A stretch of DNA of 11,276 nt from NCBI GenBank assembly GCA_018700255.1, contig JABISU010000227.1, positions 1 to 11,276 on the forward strand. The letters are read 5' to 3'. The DNA is from Flavobacteriales bacterium (GTDB taxonomy: Bacteria; Bacteroidota; Bacteroidia; Flavobacteriales; UA16). A program made the position numbers and the translations under genes. This document shows positions 1 to 6,591 of this stretch, piece after piece (within the stretch, counting starts at the first letter, position 1; each line of letters starts with the position of its first letter). The notes beneath the pieces were generated by a model. The model was given only the letters and a program-made list of their open reading frames with translations. It was not told where the DNA came from and did no database searches.

Positions 1-1
1 C

Positions 2-565
2 CTCAATAAACTAGAGGTAGATCTAGTTACAACCTACCCCATTCCTTTTGCTGCTTTTAACGTCACGCCTAATGTGGTTGACATCTTAGACCCTATTGTG
101 CAGATAGATTACATAGGCGACCAAGATGTAGATTGTTTTTACAATTTTGGAGATGGGGGGAGCCTTCAGGGATGTGATGGAGAGTATATTTATTCCGACG
201 GGGGTATATACAACATTACATTAACTGTTATTAATGCAGCGGGATGTACAAATACGGCTGCTGGACAAGTTAGCGTGAGTGGATCCGTGTTTTATGCACC
301 TACTGCTTTCACTCCTGATGGAGATGGATTAAATGACGTTTGGCTTCCAGTGGTTTTAGGGGCAAGTGCCTATAGATTGAGAGTGACAAATAGATGGGGC
401 GAATTGGTTTGGGAGACTCTTGATTATCAGACTCCTTGGCTTGGTGAAAAAGGTGATGATGGTCTGCACTTCTGCCCTAATGGATTGTACATTTGGGAGG
501 CTGTTTGGGTGGACCAAATTGGTTATCCCAGAACTAAAAGTGGTTCAGTATATCTAACAAAGTGA
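2..565 (+). CDS. C-terminal end of a secreted PKD-domain protein with a type IX secretion / gliding-motility-associated C-terminal domain (partial)
   Basis: The frame is open from the left edge, so only the last 187 residues are present and the true start lies upstream. Residues about 14-93 of the fragment look like a PKD-type beta-sandwich (motifs FGDGG, then G-I-Y-N-I-T-L-T-V, then N-A-A-G-C). From residue 97 to the end is the Bacteroidota gliding-motility-associated C-terminal domain, recognisable by YAPTAFTPDGDGLNDVW (99-114), NRWGELVWE (130-138), PNGLYIW (159-165) and a terminal G-S-V-Y-L-T-K. Established for the family: this domain routes large cell-surface proteins through the type IX secretion system. 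The usual W-D-G after NRWGE is W-L-G here. The cargo function cannot be judged because the N-terminal part is missing; surface adhesin is only one possibility. Secretion is a confident inference, function is unknown. Confidence 0.9.
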   Translation, partial: LNKLEVDLVTTYPIPFAAFNVTPNVVDILDPIVQIDYIGDQDVDCFYNFGDGGSLQGCDGEYIYSDGGIYNITLTVINAAGCTNTAAGQVSVSGSVFYAPTAFTPDGDGLNDVWLPVVLGASAYRLRVTNRWGELVWETLDYQTPWLGEKGDDGLHFCPNGLYIWEAVWVDQIGYPRTKSGSVYLTK

Positions 566-578
566 GTTTTCCCCTAAC

Positions 579-608
579 TTGTGGCATCATTCTGATAAAA
601 TAATTTAA
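579..608 (+). promoter_or_regulatory. Possible Bacteroidota-type promoter for the DUF3276 gene
   Basis: A TTG at 579-581 is followed after exactly 19 bases by TAATTTAA at 601-608. The Bacteroidota promoter pattern is a TTG at about -33 and TAnnTTTG at about -7, usually about 19 bases apart. Spacing fits, but the -7 box has two mismatches. Transcription would start near 615, just before the ATG at 628. Weak support in an AT-rich spacer. Confidence 0.25.
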
Positions 609-627
609 ATAAAATAGAGCGAGTAAG

Positions 628-1083
628 ATGTCAGATTACGGAAACGACAATAGAGACAGAGAGGAGTTATACTCAGTAAGGGTTCGTGCTGGAAAACGCA
701 CATACTTTTTCGATGTAAAGGAGACTAGAGGTAAAGACCTTTATATGACAATTACTGAAAGCAAGAGGAACTTTGACAACAGTGGAAACGTTAACTACTC
801 AAAGCATAAGTTATTCCTCTATAGAGAAGATTTCGAAAAATTCGAAGATGGATTTATCGATGCTACTGACAAGATTAAAGAATTAATGGCTTCTGGTAAA
901 TTCCGCGACCCTATCGCAGAGCGTAAAGCTTTCGATGAAGCGAACCCTCCCGTTGAAGTAAATAAGGCGGAAGTAAGCTCTGAGACCGTAGTGGAATCAG
1001 ATAAAGAAGCAAGCTCTGAGGATGACGTTATTTCTGATAAAGGAGCAAGCTCTGAGGATGACGTTAATTTCGACGACTTATAG
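628..1083 (+). CDS. DUF3276 / PUR-alpha-like nucleic-acid-binding protein with repetitive acidic tail
   Basis: The 151-residue product matches the small Bacteroidota family DUF3276, related to PUR-alpha-type single-stranded DNA/RNA-binding proteins (a homologue in Borrelia is BpuR). The folded part covers roughly residues 12-100: a beta-rich start (Y-S-V-R-V-R-A-G-K-R-T-Y-F-F-D-V-K), the segment Y-M-T-I-T-E-S-K-R, and a helix with F-E-D-G-F-I-D-A-T. After about residue 105 comes a low-complexity acidic tail rich in Asp, Glu and Ser, containing a near-perfect 12-residue tandem repeat (separate entry). The gene stands alone, with 62 bp before it and 196 bp after it. Nucleic-acid binding is known for relatives and inferred here; the cellular target is unknown. 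Confidence 0.88.
   Translation: MSDYGNDNRDREELYSVRVRAGKRTYFFDVKETRGKDLYMTITESKRNFDNSGNVNYSKHKLFLYREDFEKFEDGFIDATDKIKELMASGKFRDPIAERKAFDEANPPVEVNKAEVSSETVVESDKEASSEDDVISDKGASSEDDVNFDDL
961..1066 (+). repeat. 36-bp in-frame tandem repeat coding the acidic tail of the DUF3276 protein
   Basis: Two 31-base blocks, 1000-1030 and 1036-1066, differ at only one position (gaagca versus ggagca) and repeat with a period of 36 bases, so 12 codons. They encode SDKEASSEDDV and SDKGASSEDDV. A diverged third copy at 961-999 encodes N-K-A-E-V-S-S-E-T-V-V-E-S. The period is a multiple of three, so copy-number change would lengthen or shorten the tail without a frameshift. Confidence 0.9.
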
Positions 1084-1142
1084 AAAGAATTATCGAAATA
1101 ATACCAATCTAAGTGATAACTAACCTGCTGTTAAACCTTCAC

Positions 1143-1151
1143 TTTTCCACA
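1143..1151 (+). promoter_or_regulatory. DnaA-box-like 9-mer (TTTTCCACA)
   Basis: TTTTCCACA fits the relaxed DnaA-box pattern TTWTNCACA and differs from the classic TTATCCACA at one base. It lies in the spacer between the DUF3276 gene and parA. A second, oppositely oriented match is at 1200-1208. Binding is not demonstrated. Confidence 0.35.
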
Positions 1152-1172
1152 CTTCATGAACACAAACATGCC

Positions 1173-1198
1173 TAAACCCATAGAAGGTATGGGGTTTA
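1173..1198 (+). terminator. Imperfect hairpin upstream of parA, possible weak terminator
   Basis: The arms TAAACCC (1173-1179) and GGGTTTA (1192-1198) are perfectly complementary. The stem can extend inward by ATA/TAT around a GAAGG loop, with one bulged G at 1191. It lies 90 bp past the stop of the DUF3276 gene and before parA. The right arm is followed by AATGTGTAAAACTTT, not a clean T-run, so it is not a textbook intrinsic terminator. It could equally be a regulatory or origin-associated structure. Confidence 0.35.
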
Positions 1199-1199
1199 A

Positions 1200-1208
1200 T
1201 GTGTAAAA
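1200..1208 (-). promoter_or_regulatory. DnaA-box-like 9-mer on the minus strand (TTTTACACA)
   Basis: The plus-strand TGTGTAAAA is the reverse complement of TTTTACACA, which fits TTWTNCACA. It sits just right of the hairpin at 1173-1198 and faces the box-like site at 1143-1151. It is two bases from the classic TTATCCACA, so a chance match is possible. Confidence 0.25.
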
Positions 1209-1279
1209 CTTTCTCAAGAATACAGCTAATAGGCTTCTAACTTAGCGAAGACCTGTATTAATAGTCAAAAATTATTCTA

Positions 1280-2092
1280 ATGGGAAAGATTATTGCAATT
1301 GCGAACCAAAAAGGAGGAGTTGGAAAAACTACAACGGCCATTAATCTAGGCGCTTGTTTAGGCGTTTTAGAATATAAAACACTGCTCATTGATTCTGACC
1401 CTCAGGCAAACGGGTCGAGTGGTGTAGGAGTTGACCCGTACTCTGTTAAAAATGGGACTTACGAGGCATTAATGGGGAAATCAGAAATAAATGACTGCAT
1501 AATTCCCACCACCTCCCCTAACCTTGATGTCCTCCCTTCTAATTTAGATTTAATAGGCGCAGAAATTGAATTAGTAGATGTTTCTCAACGCGAGCGCAAG
1601 ATGAGTCAAATGCTAGAACAGGTAAGAGACCAGTATGACTTCATCATCATAGATTGCTCACCGTCATTAGGACTTGTTACTTTGAATGGACTTACTGCAG
1701 CTGATTCTGTATTAATTCCTGTGCAATGTGAGTACTTCGCACTTGAGGGGTTAGGTAAGCTTTTGAATACTATTAAAATAGTCCAAACACAATTGAATCC
1801 ACGCTTGGAAGTCGAAGGAATCCTTCTCACCATGTACGACACACGACTTCGCCTCGCTAACCAAGTTGTTGAGGAGGTACGAATTCACTTCCAAGATTTA
1901 GTCCTAAACACTGTCATACATAGAAATACTCGCCTCGGCGAAGCGCCTTCTTTCGGAGAGACTATAATTCTACATGACGCAACATGTAAAGGATCTGTAA
2001 ACTACCTCAATCTTGCAAGAGAAATTCTTCAAAGAAACGAGATGACAAAGATTTCAGATGAGGAGAAATTCCTTAGTGATGTATTAAAGTAA
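1280..2092 (+). CDS. parA: Chromosome-partitioning ATPase ParA (Soj family)
   Basis: The 270-residue product has every ParA/MinD-superfamily mark. These are the deviant Walker A KGGVGKTT at residues 11-18 with the signature Lys11, the switch segment DSDPQAN at 38-44, and Walker B F-I-I-I-D-C-S-P-S-L-G at 121-131. A conserved P-V-Q-C-E-Y-F-A-L-E-G follows at 147-157. Family role: ATP-bound dimers bind the nucleoid non-specifically and are released by ParB stimulation, which moves or positions the origin region. The length and very short N-terminus match chromosomal Soj-type ParA; plasmid types often carry an extra N-terminal DNA-binding domain. parB starts 15 bp downstream, and dnaA lies about 8 kb away, as expected for a chromosomal parAB locus. 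The ATG follows an AT-rich leader with no clear Shine-Dalgarno sequence. Confidence 0.97.
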   Translation: MGKIIAIANQKGGVGKTTTAINLGACLGVLEYKTLLIDSDPQANGSSGVGVDPYSVKNGTYEALMGKSEINDCIIPTTSPNLDVLPSNLDLIGAEIELVDVSQRERKMSQMLEQVRDQYDFIIIDCSPSLGLVTLNGLTAADSVLIPVQCEYFALEGLGKLLNTIKIVQTQLNPRLEVEGILLTMYDTRLRLANQVVEEVRIHFQDLVLNTVIHRNTRLGEAPSFGETIILHDATCKGSVNYLNLAREILQRNEMTKISDEEKFLSDVLK

Positions 2093-2107
2093 ATTACTAA
2101 TACAAGG

Positions 2108-3097
2108 ATGTCGAACAAGGTAAAATCTAAAGGTGGTTTGGGCAGGGGAATCAACGATATCCAAGATTATCGTGATTTCAGCCTTGGTATGAAGTCTAAG
2201 CTCTCTGAAATGACTCGGGAGCTCGACCTAGAAAAGGATCCTGTTAAACAGGATAAGTATGTAAAGCCACGTTATATAGGTCAGATGGCTGGAAATATTG
2301 CCATGATTCCTATCGGCAACATTCAAAGAAACAAAACTCAACCCAGAGAGAACTTTGAAGAAAAATCCCTCAAAAATCTTGAGTACAGTATAAGAGAATT
2401 AGGCATAATACAACCTATTACAGTAAGGAAGATTAGTGCTTTAAAATATCAAATTATTTCAGGTGAGCGTAGGTTTAGAGCTGCACAAGCTGCAGGGTTA
2501 GATGAAATTCCTTCTTACATACGAAAGGCTGATGATAAGCAGCTTCTGGAAATGGCTCTTGTTGAAAACGTTCAACGTCAAGATCTACATCCTATTGAGA
2601 TATCTACCTCATACAAAAGGTTAATTGAAGAGTGTGAATTAACACATGAACAGATTTCTAAAATTGTAGGGCAATCTCGATCTTCAATAACGAACTCACT
2701 TCGGCTACTCGACTTGCCTGAAGAGATTAAGATTGAGCTCGCAAAGCGCACTCTATCTAAAGGTCATGCAAAAGCATTGCTTTCAATCTCTTCTAACCCA
2801 CAAAGGCAAATATTAATTATGAACCTAGCAATTACACAAAAGTTCAGTGTTAGAGAAACGGAAGCCCTTTGTCAAAAAGATGGCGGCAAAAGTAGATTGC
2901 AAAAAAAATCAATCCATCGATTTAGGGATTTATGTGAAGACGAAATACAAGCTTTAGATGGTCTAAGATTGAGGTTTGGAGCTAAGATTAAACTGAAACC
3001 TATAACTGGGGAGAAATCTGACACATCAGGCAGAATAGAACTTCATTATAACAACATCGAAGATCTTGAAAAGCTTTTAGACAAACTCAAGCGATAA
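2108..3097 (+). CDS. parB: Chromosome-partitioning protein ParB (Spo0J family)
   Basis: The 329-residue product shows the full chromosomal ParB layout. A short N-terminal KGGLGRGI (8-15) resembles the ParA-stimulating peptide. The ParB/Srx-like CTP-binding domain starts near 66, with T-Q-P-R-E-N-F (77-83) and the box GERRFRAA (119-126). ENVQRQDLHPIE (153-164) precedes a helix-turn-helix around 180-203 for parS recognition, and a C-terminal region (about 270-329) probably dimerises. The linker between the N-terminal peptide and the CTP domain is about 50 residues, charged and probably flexible. Known role: loads at parS, spreads as a CTP-dependent clamp and works with ParA. The ATG has an AAGG just upstream. 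No canonical parS was found in the window. Confidence 0.97.
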   Translation: MSNKVKSKGGLGRGINDIQDYRDFSLGMKSKLSEMTRELDLEKDPVKQDKYVKPRYIGQMAGNIAMIPIGNIQRNKTQPRENFEEKSLKNLEYSIRELGIIQPITVRKISALKYQIISGERRFRAAQAAGLDEIPSYIRKADDKQLLEMALVENVQRQDLHPIEISTSYKRLIEECELTHEQISKIVGQSRSSITNSLRLLDLPEEIKIELAKRTLSKGHAKALLSISSNPQRQILIMNLAITQKFSVRETEALCQKDGGKSRLQKKSIHRFRDLCEDEIQALDGLRLRFGAKIKLKPITGEKSDTSGRIELHYNNIEDLEKLLDKLKR

Positions 3098-3107
3098 GCT
3101 TGTTCAA

Positions 3108-3653
3108 ATGCGCGCCATTTTATCACTTATCTTTTTAATTCTTGCGAGCGGCTTTTCAGTCTCGGCTCAAGAAAAGACTCTTTCCGAGAACGAGTTGAGA
3201 GTTAAGAATACCACTACTTGGGCAATGCTTCTTCCCAGTTCAGGACAAATCATTAATAAGAAATACTGGAAAGCTCCCATAGTGCTTGGGGGATTAGGGG
3301 CAAGCGTATATTACGTGATTGACAACTCTACTGAGATGAATTTGTTTCTCGAAAATTGGGGATATGAAACGGATGATGACCCCTTAACGAATAGCAGTTT
3401 GCAAGATAACAATGATAATCTTTATACAGTCTCAGACTTAAAAGATGGCGCTTACTTTTACAGGCGAAATAGAGATTTATCTTACTTGTCATTTTTCGCA
3501 GTGTATTTACTCTCTGTTATTGACGCTAATGTTGATGCTCACATGAAATTCTTTGATGCTAGTGAGGATTTAAGCCTCAGAGTGATTCCGCCAAATCGGG
3601 GGAGATCTAGGGGTGTTTGGCAAGTAGGACTCACAGTAAAAATTAGTAAATGA
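3108..3653 (+). CDS. DUF5683-domain exported/membrane protein
   Basis: The 181-residue product begins with a clear signal peptide: M-R, a hydrophobic run (A-I-L-S-L-I-F-L-I-L-A) and a cleavage-like S-V-S-A-Q near residues 18-21. The motif W-A-M-L-L-P-S-S-G-Q-I-I-N-K-K-Y-W-K (residues 38-55) is the signature of DUF5683. Hydrophobic stretches at about 56-70 and 125-140 suggest membrane-associated helices. A second motif, Y-F-Y-R-R-N-R-D-L-S, is at about 116-125. Proteins of this type commonly sit between parB and dapB in Bacteroidota; the function is unknown. It starts 10 bp after parB, and its stop overlaps the dapB start by 4 bp (ATGA), suggesting translational coupling. Confidence 0.85.
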   Translation: MRAILSLIFLILASGFSVSAQEKTLSENELRVKNTTTWAMLLPSSGQIINKKYWKAPIVLGGLGASVYYVIDNSTEMNLFLENWGYETDDDPLTNSSLQDNNDNLYTVSDLKDGAYFYRRNRDLSYLSFFAVYLLSVIDANVDAHMKFFDASEDLSLRVIPPNRGRSRGVWQVGLTVKISK

Positions 3654-4318
3654 AGTTAGCAATAATCGGATATGGAAAGATGGGGCAGGCAGTAGCGAAA
3701 GTTGCTCTTGATAACGGTTGGAGTATTGTGGCTAAAGTGAAAAAAGGTGATGATTGGAATCCCAATCATTGGGGTGCTGACATAGTCTTCGAAAGCACCA
3801 GTCCTGGAAGCGCTGTTGATAATTCTCTGAGATGCATTAAGGCTGGATTGCCAGTAGTTATTGGGACAACTGGTTGGCATAGTAGATTGTCTGAGCTGGA
3901 ACATTCTGGGGGCGTTGTGTTTTATGCAACTAACTTCAGCATCGGAATTCACCTTATGAATAATATTTCGAAGTATATGACTCGCGTTATGACACAGTTT
4001 TCTGAATATAATGTTTCTATTAAGGAAGAACATCACTCGCAGAAGCTCGATTCGCCAAGTGGAACAGCCTTAACACTCTCTGAAGTGGTAAAAACTGAAG
4101 GAGTGAAAAAGGAAATTAAAATATCCGCTTCTAGAAAAGACGAAGTCGTGGGAGTTCATGAATTGTGTTGGGTTTCTGAAGTGGACGAATTAGTTTTACG
4201 ACATAAAGCAATTTCAAGACAAGGATTCGCGTTAGGGGCTTTTCAAGCGTTAAATTGGCTCCTTGAAAAAGACAGTGGAGTGTTTACTATGAACGATGTG
4301 ATTACTGAAATTCGATAA
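3650..4318 (+). CDS. dapB: 4-hydroxy-tetrahydrodipicolinate reductase DapB
   Basis: DapB reduces the DapA product with NAD(P)H in the diaminopimelate/lysine pathway that feeds peptidoglycan synthesis. The 222-residue protein is shorter than the E. coli enzyme, as usual in Bacteroidota. Seen: a Rossmann start IIGYGKMG (5-12), E-S-T-S-P-G-S (48-54), IGTTGW (71-76), A-T-N-F-S-I-G-I-H (93-101) and the catalytic signature E-E-H-H-S-Q-K-L-D-S-P-S-G-T-A (126-140). His128 and Lys132 correspond to E. coli His159 and Lys163. A late G-V-H-E-L-C-W replaces the more usual G-x-H. The ATG overlaps the previous stop by 4 bp, so the start is well supported. lepB follows after 5 bp. Confidence 0.96.
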   Translation: MKLAIIGYGKMGQAVAKVALDNGWSIVAKVKKGDDWNPNHWGADIVFESTSPGSAVDNSLRCIKAGLPVVIGTTGWHSRLSELEHSGGVVFYATNFSIGIHLMNNISKYMTRVMTQFSEYNVSIKEEHHSQKLDSPSGTALTLSEVVKTEGVKKEIKISASRKDEVVGVHELCWVSEVDELVLRHKAISRQGFALGAFQALNWLLEKDSGVFTMNDVITEIR

Positions 4319-4323
4319 CTAAT

Positions 4324-5931
4324 ATGAGTTTGATTCCTTGGATTTTACTTGGCCTAATTTGCCTTGAGCATTTGATATTTATACCCGCTTTGATTAAAAG
4401 GTCTGGGGTAGCGCCTGTTTGGCATGGATATGTTCCAGTTTTGAATGCCTTAGCCATCTTAAAAATAATAGAGCGACCATGGTATTGGCTAATATTCTTA
4501 TTCTTTGTGCCAGGCATCAACTTACTGATGCTTACAATCATGCATGTCGAGCTCGGAATAGCTTTCGGTCGCAGATCAACAAAAGCACAGTGGCTCATGG
4601 GGGCATTGCCTTGGGTGGGATTAGCTCAACTTTCAATGGGAGTTGACAAGTACATGGGGCCAAGGAGCTGGAGTAAGATTAAGAAAGGTGTTTTTAGAGA
4701 GTGGGGAGAAGCTCTTTTATGGGCAACTGTTGTGGCCAGTGCATTTAGAATCTTTTCTTTCGAGCCATTTACTATTCCTACAGGTTCGATGGAGGGAAGT
4801 ATGCTTGTGGGAGATTACCTTTTTGTAAATAAATTGAGTTACGGTCCCAAGGTTCCTCAAACACCTTTCACCCTTCCATTCGTACATAACGCACTTCCGG
4901 GATCACTAACTCCAAGCTATACATCTTGGTTTTCACTACCTTATATGAGGTTACCAGGACTTAGGGAGGTTGAGAGATACGATGCCGTTGTATTTAGCTT
5001 CCCTCCTGGTGATTCTGTTTTTGTAGACCCTGACCTAGTGGGTCATGACTACTATGGGCTATTAAGGCGTGAAGGAATTAGAGAAGCTGGCGGAAATATT
5101 GAAAGATTTTCTAAAAACCCTGAGTTGTACCTAAGTGAGGTTAGAAAGCGCGCCATGAAAAAACCTGGACTTGCTGCTCGACCTACAGATAAAAAGGAAA
5201 ACTACGTTAAGAGATGCATAGGACTTCCTGGGGATTCAATTAGCGTAATCGACAGGCAAGTCTTCATCAATGGTGAAGCTATAGACAACCCTGTTCATCT
5301 ACAATATGAGTACAGAGTTCTATTTTCAAGTCCTATGAAGTTTGCCAACAGCATGAAACTTCTAGATTTGACAAACGTGGATGTAAATTCAAAACAGAGA
5401 ACAAATAGCGGCTTTAGTACGCTTATGAATCTCACTAACAGTGAGGTGGTAAAACTTGAGGAATCTGGCCTTGCATTGAATGTTGAGATGATGAGCACAA
5501 TTAATAGGAAGGGAACACTTGTGATGTTCCCAAATACTTATAATCCTGAGTTTAATGAATGGACCCCTGATGATATTGGACCTGTTTATATTCCGAAGAA
5601 AGGTAGAAGCATCGATCTTAATGCTCGCAATATGGATATGTATAGAAGGGTGATAACTGCTTTTGAAGGTCACAATATTAAAGAGAACTCTGATGGGACA
5701 GTCTTAATAGATGGTGAACTTACGAGCACATACACTTTTGAACAGAGCTACTACTGGATGATGGGAGACAATAGACATAATTCTGCAGATTCTAGAATGT
5801 GGGGGTTTGTTCCTGAAGATCATATTATTGGTTGTGCTTCGTTCACATGGTTTAGCAAGCAGAATAAAGCCCAACACGGTGAGTCGAAAATCAGATGGAA
5901 TAGGATGTTCAAGACCGTACAAGGGGTCTAA
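4324..5931 (+). CDS. lepB: Signal peptidase I, long Bacteroidota form
   Basis: Signal peptidase I cleaves signal peptides from exported proteins at the outer face of the inner membrane. The 535-residue product is far longer than E. coli LepB (324). About 125 N-terminal residues form a multi-helix membrane part (hydrophobic segments near 4-24, 54-76 and 90-104, with P-V-W-H-G-Y-V-P-V-L-N at 31-41). Another membrane segment is near 128-145, then the S26 peptidase core. Catalytic Ser155 lies in P-T-G-S-M-E-G-S-M-L (152-161), and general-base Lys297 in Y-V-K-R-C-I-G-L-P-G-D (294-304). The GDNRHNSADSR box is at 481-491. Between these, about 305-475 is an enlarged substrate-domain insertion rich in charged residues. 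All catalytic elements are intact. The stop abuts the next ATG with no gap. Confidence 0.96.
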   Translation: MSLIPWILLGLICLEHLIFIPALIKRSGVAPVWHGYVPVLNALAILKIIERPWYWLIFLFFVPGINLLMLTIMHVELGIAFGRRSTKAQWLMGALPWVGLAQLSMGVDKYMGPRSWSKIKKGVFREWGEALLWATVVASAFRIFSFEPFTIPTGSMEGSMLVGDYLFVNKLSYGPKVPQTPFTLPFVHNALPGSLTPSYTSWFSLPYMRLPGLREVERYDAVVFSFPPGDSVFVDPDLVGHDYYGLLRREGIREAGGNIERFSKNPELYLSEVRKRAMKKPGLAARPTDKKENYVKRCIGLPGDSISVIDRQVFINGEAIDNPVHLQYEYRVLFSSPMKFANSMKLLDLTNVDVNSKQRTNSGFSTLMNLTNSEVVKLEESGLALNVEMMSTINRKGTLVMFPNTYNPEFNEWTPDDIGPVYIPKKGRSIDLNARNMDMYRRVITAFEGHNIKENSDGTVLIDGELTSTYTFEQSYYWMMGDNRHNSADSRMWGFVPEDHIIGCASFTWFSKQNKAQHGESKIRWNRMFKTVQGV

Positions 5932-6591
5932 ATGAAAGAGCTTCCTATAAGCAGAATATTACCAACTTGTCCGTTTCCTAACCTTGCTTGGTATAAGGTA
6001 GCATTATCTGAGGGTGAGGTAGTCTTAGACACCCACGAGAACTACGTTAAGCAAACAGAAAGAAATCGGATTTTTATTGCCGACGCTCATGGAGCTAAAT
6101 TTATTACACTTCCTGTTCACAGGCGCAACGCAAATAGTCGCTCCATTAGCGATGTAGTATTTACCGAAGCAATGATCCCTAAGGTTATCATGAGGCACTT
6201 CACAACAGCTTATAGCTCAGCTCCTTTTTTTGAACATTTCGAGCGTGAATTGATGGAGTTCTTTGAGAAATTCGGTACACCTGGAAAATCGCTGCTGGAA
6301 TTTAACCTCGCTAGTTTCAAATGGGTTGAGCAGATGATAGGACTAAAGCGAGAAGGAGGATTTGTTGAAAGATCTAAATATACAGAACCGGTTAAGGTTG
6401 CAGAGGGGGATTTTAGAAGAAAGGGAGCTTTAACCACTAAGGTTTGGTCTTATAAAAGGTATGCACAAATTTTTGAAGATAGAAATGGATTCATAGAAGG
6501 CCGCTCTGTCCTAGATGCTATGTTTCATGAGCCTAACGAAGTTAAGAATTGGTGCTTAGAAACCTATCTTCGCACTCTGAAAAATGAATGA
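5932..6591 (+). CDS. WbqC-family protein
   Basis: The 219-residue product matches the WbqC-like family. Seen are an N-terminal I-L-P-T-C-P-F-P-N-L-A-W-Y (9-21), the strongly conserved segment H-E-N-Y-V-K-Q-T-E-R-N-R (35-46), I-T-L-P-V near 58-62, and a C-terminal Y-A-Q-I-F ... G-F-I ... S-V-L-D-A-M-F. WbqC was named from an O-antigen cluster, but its biochemical activity is not established, and Bacteroidota commonly keep this gene directly after lepB. There is no signal peptide or membrane segment, so it is probably cytoplasmic. The ATG follows the lepB stop immediately, and its own stop overlaps the gcvT start (ATGA), so it is probably translationally coupled on both sides. Confidence 0.85.
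   Translation: MKELPISRILPTCPFPNLAWYKVALSEGEVVLDTHENYVKQTERNRIFIADAHGAKFITLPVHRRNANSRSISDVVFTEAMIPKVIMRHFTTAYSSAPFFEHFERELMEFFEKFGTPGKSLLEFNLASFKWVEQMIGLKREGGFVERSKYTEPVKVAEGDFRRKGALTTKVWSYKRYAQIFEDRNGFIEGRSVLDAMFHEPNEVKNWCLETYLRTLKNE

Noticed and set aside
1103..1120. ATACCAATCTAAGTGATA resembles the edge of short intergenic repeats that I recall from marine bacteria.
   Set aside because: Only one copy is visible, with no partner arm or target duplication; a genome-wide search would be needed.
4302..4598. Minus-strand open frame spanning the dapB/lepB junction, and similar antisense frames at 1606-1842, 3656-4036, 7965-8243 and 10719-10994.
   Set aside because: Each lies opposite a firmly recognised gene, shows no family motif and has no leader or promoter of its own.
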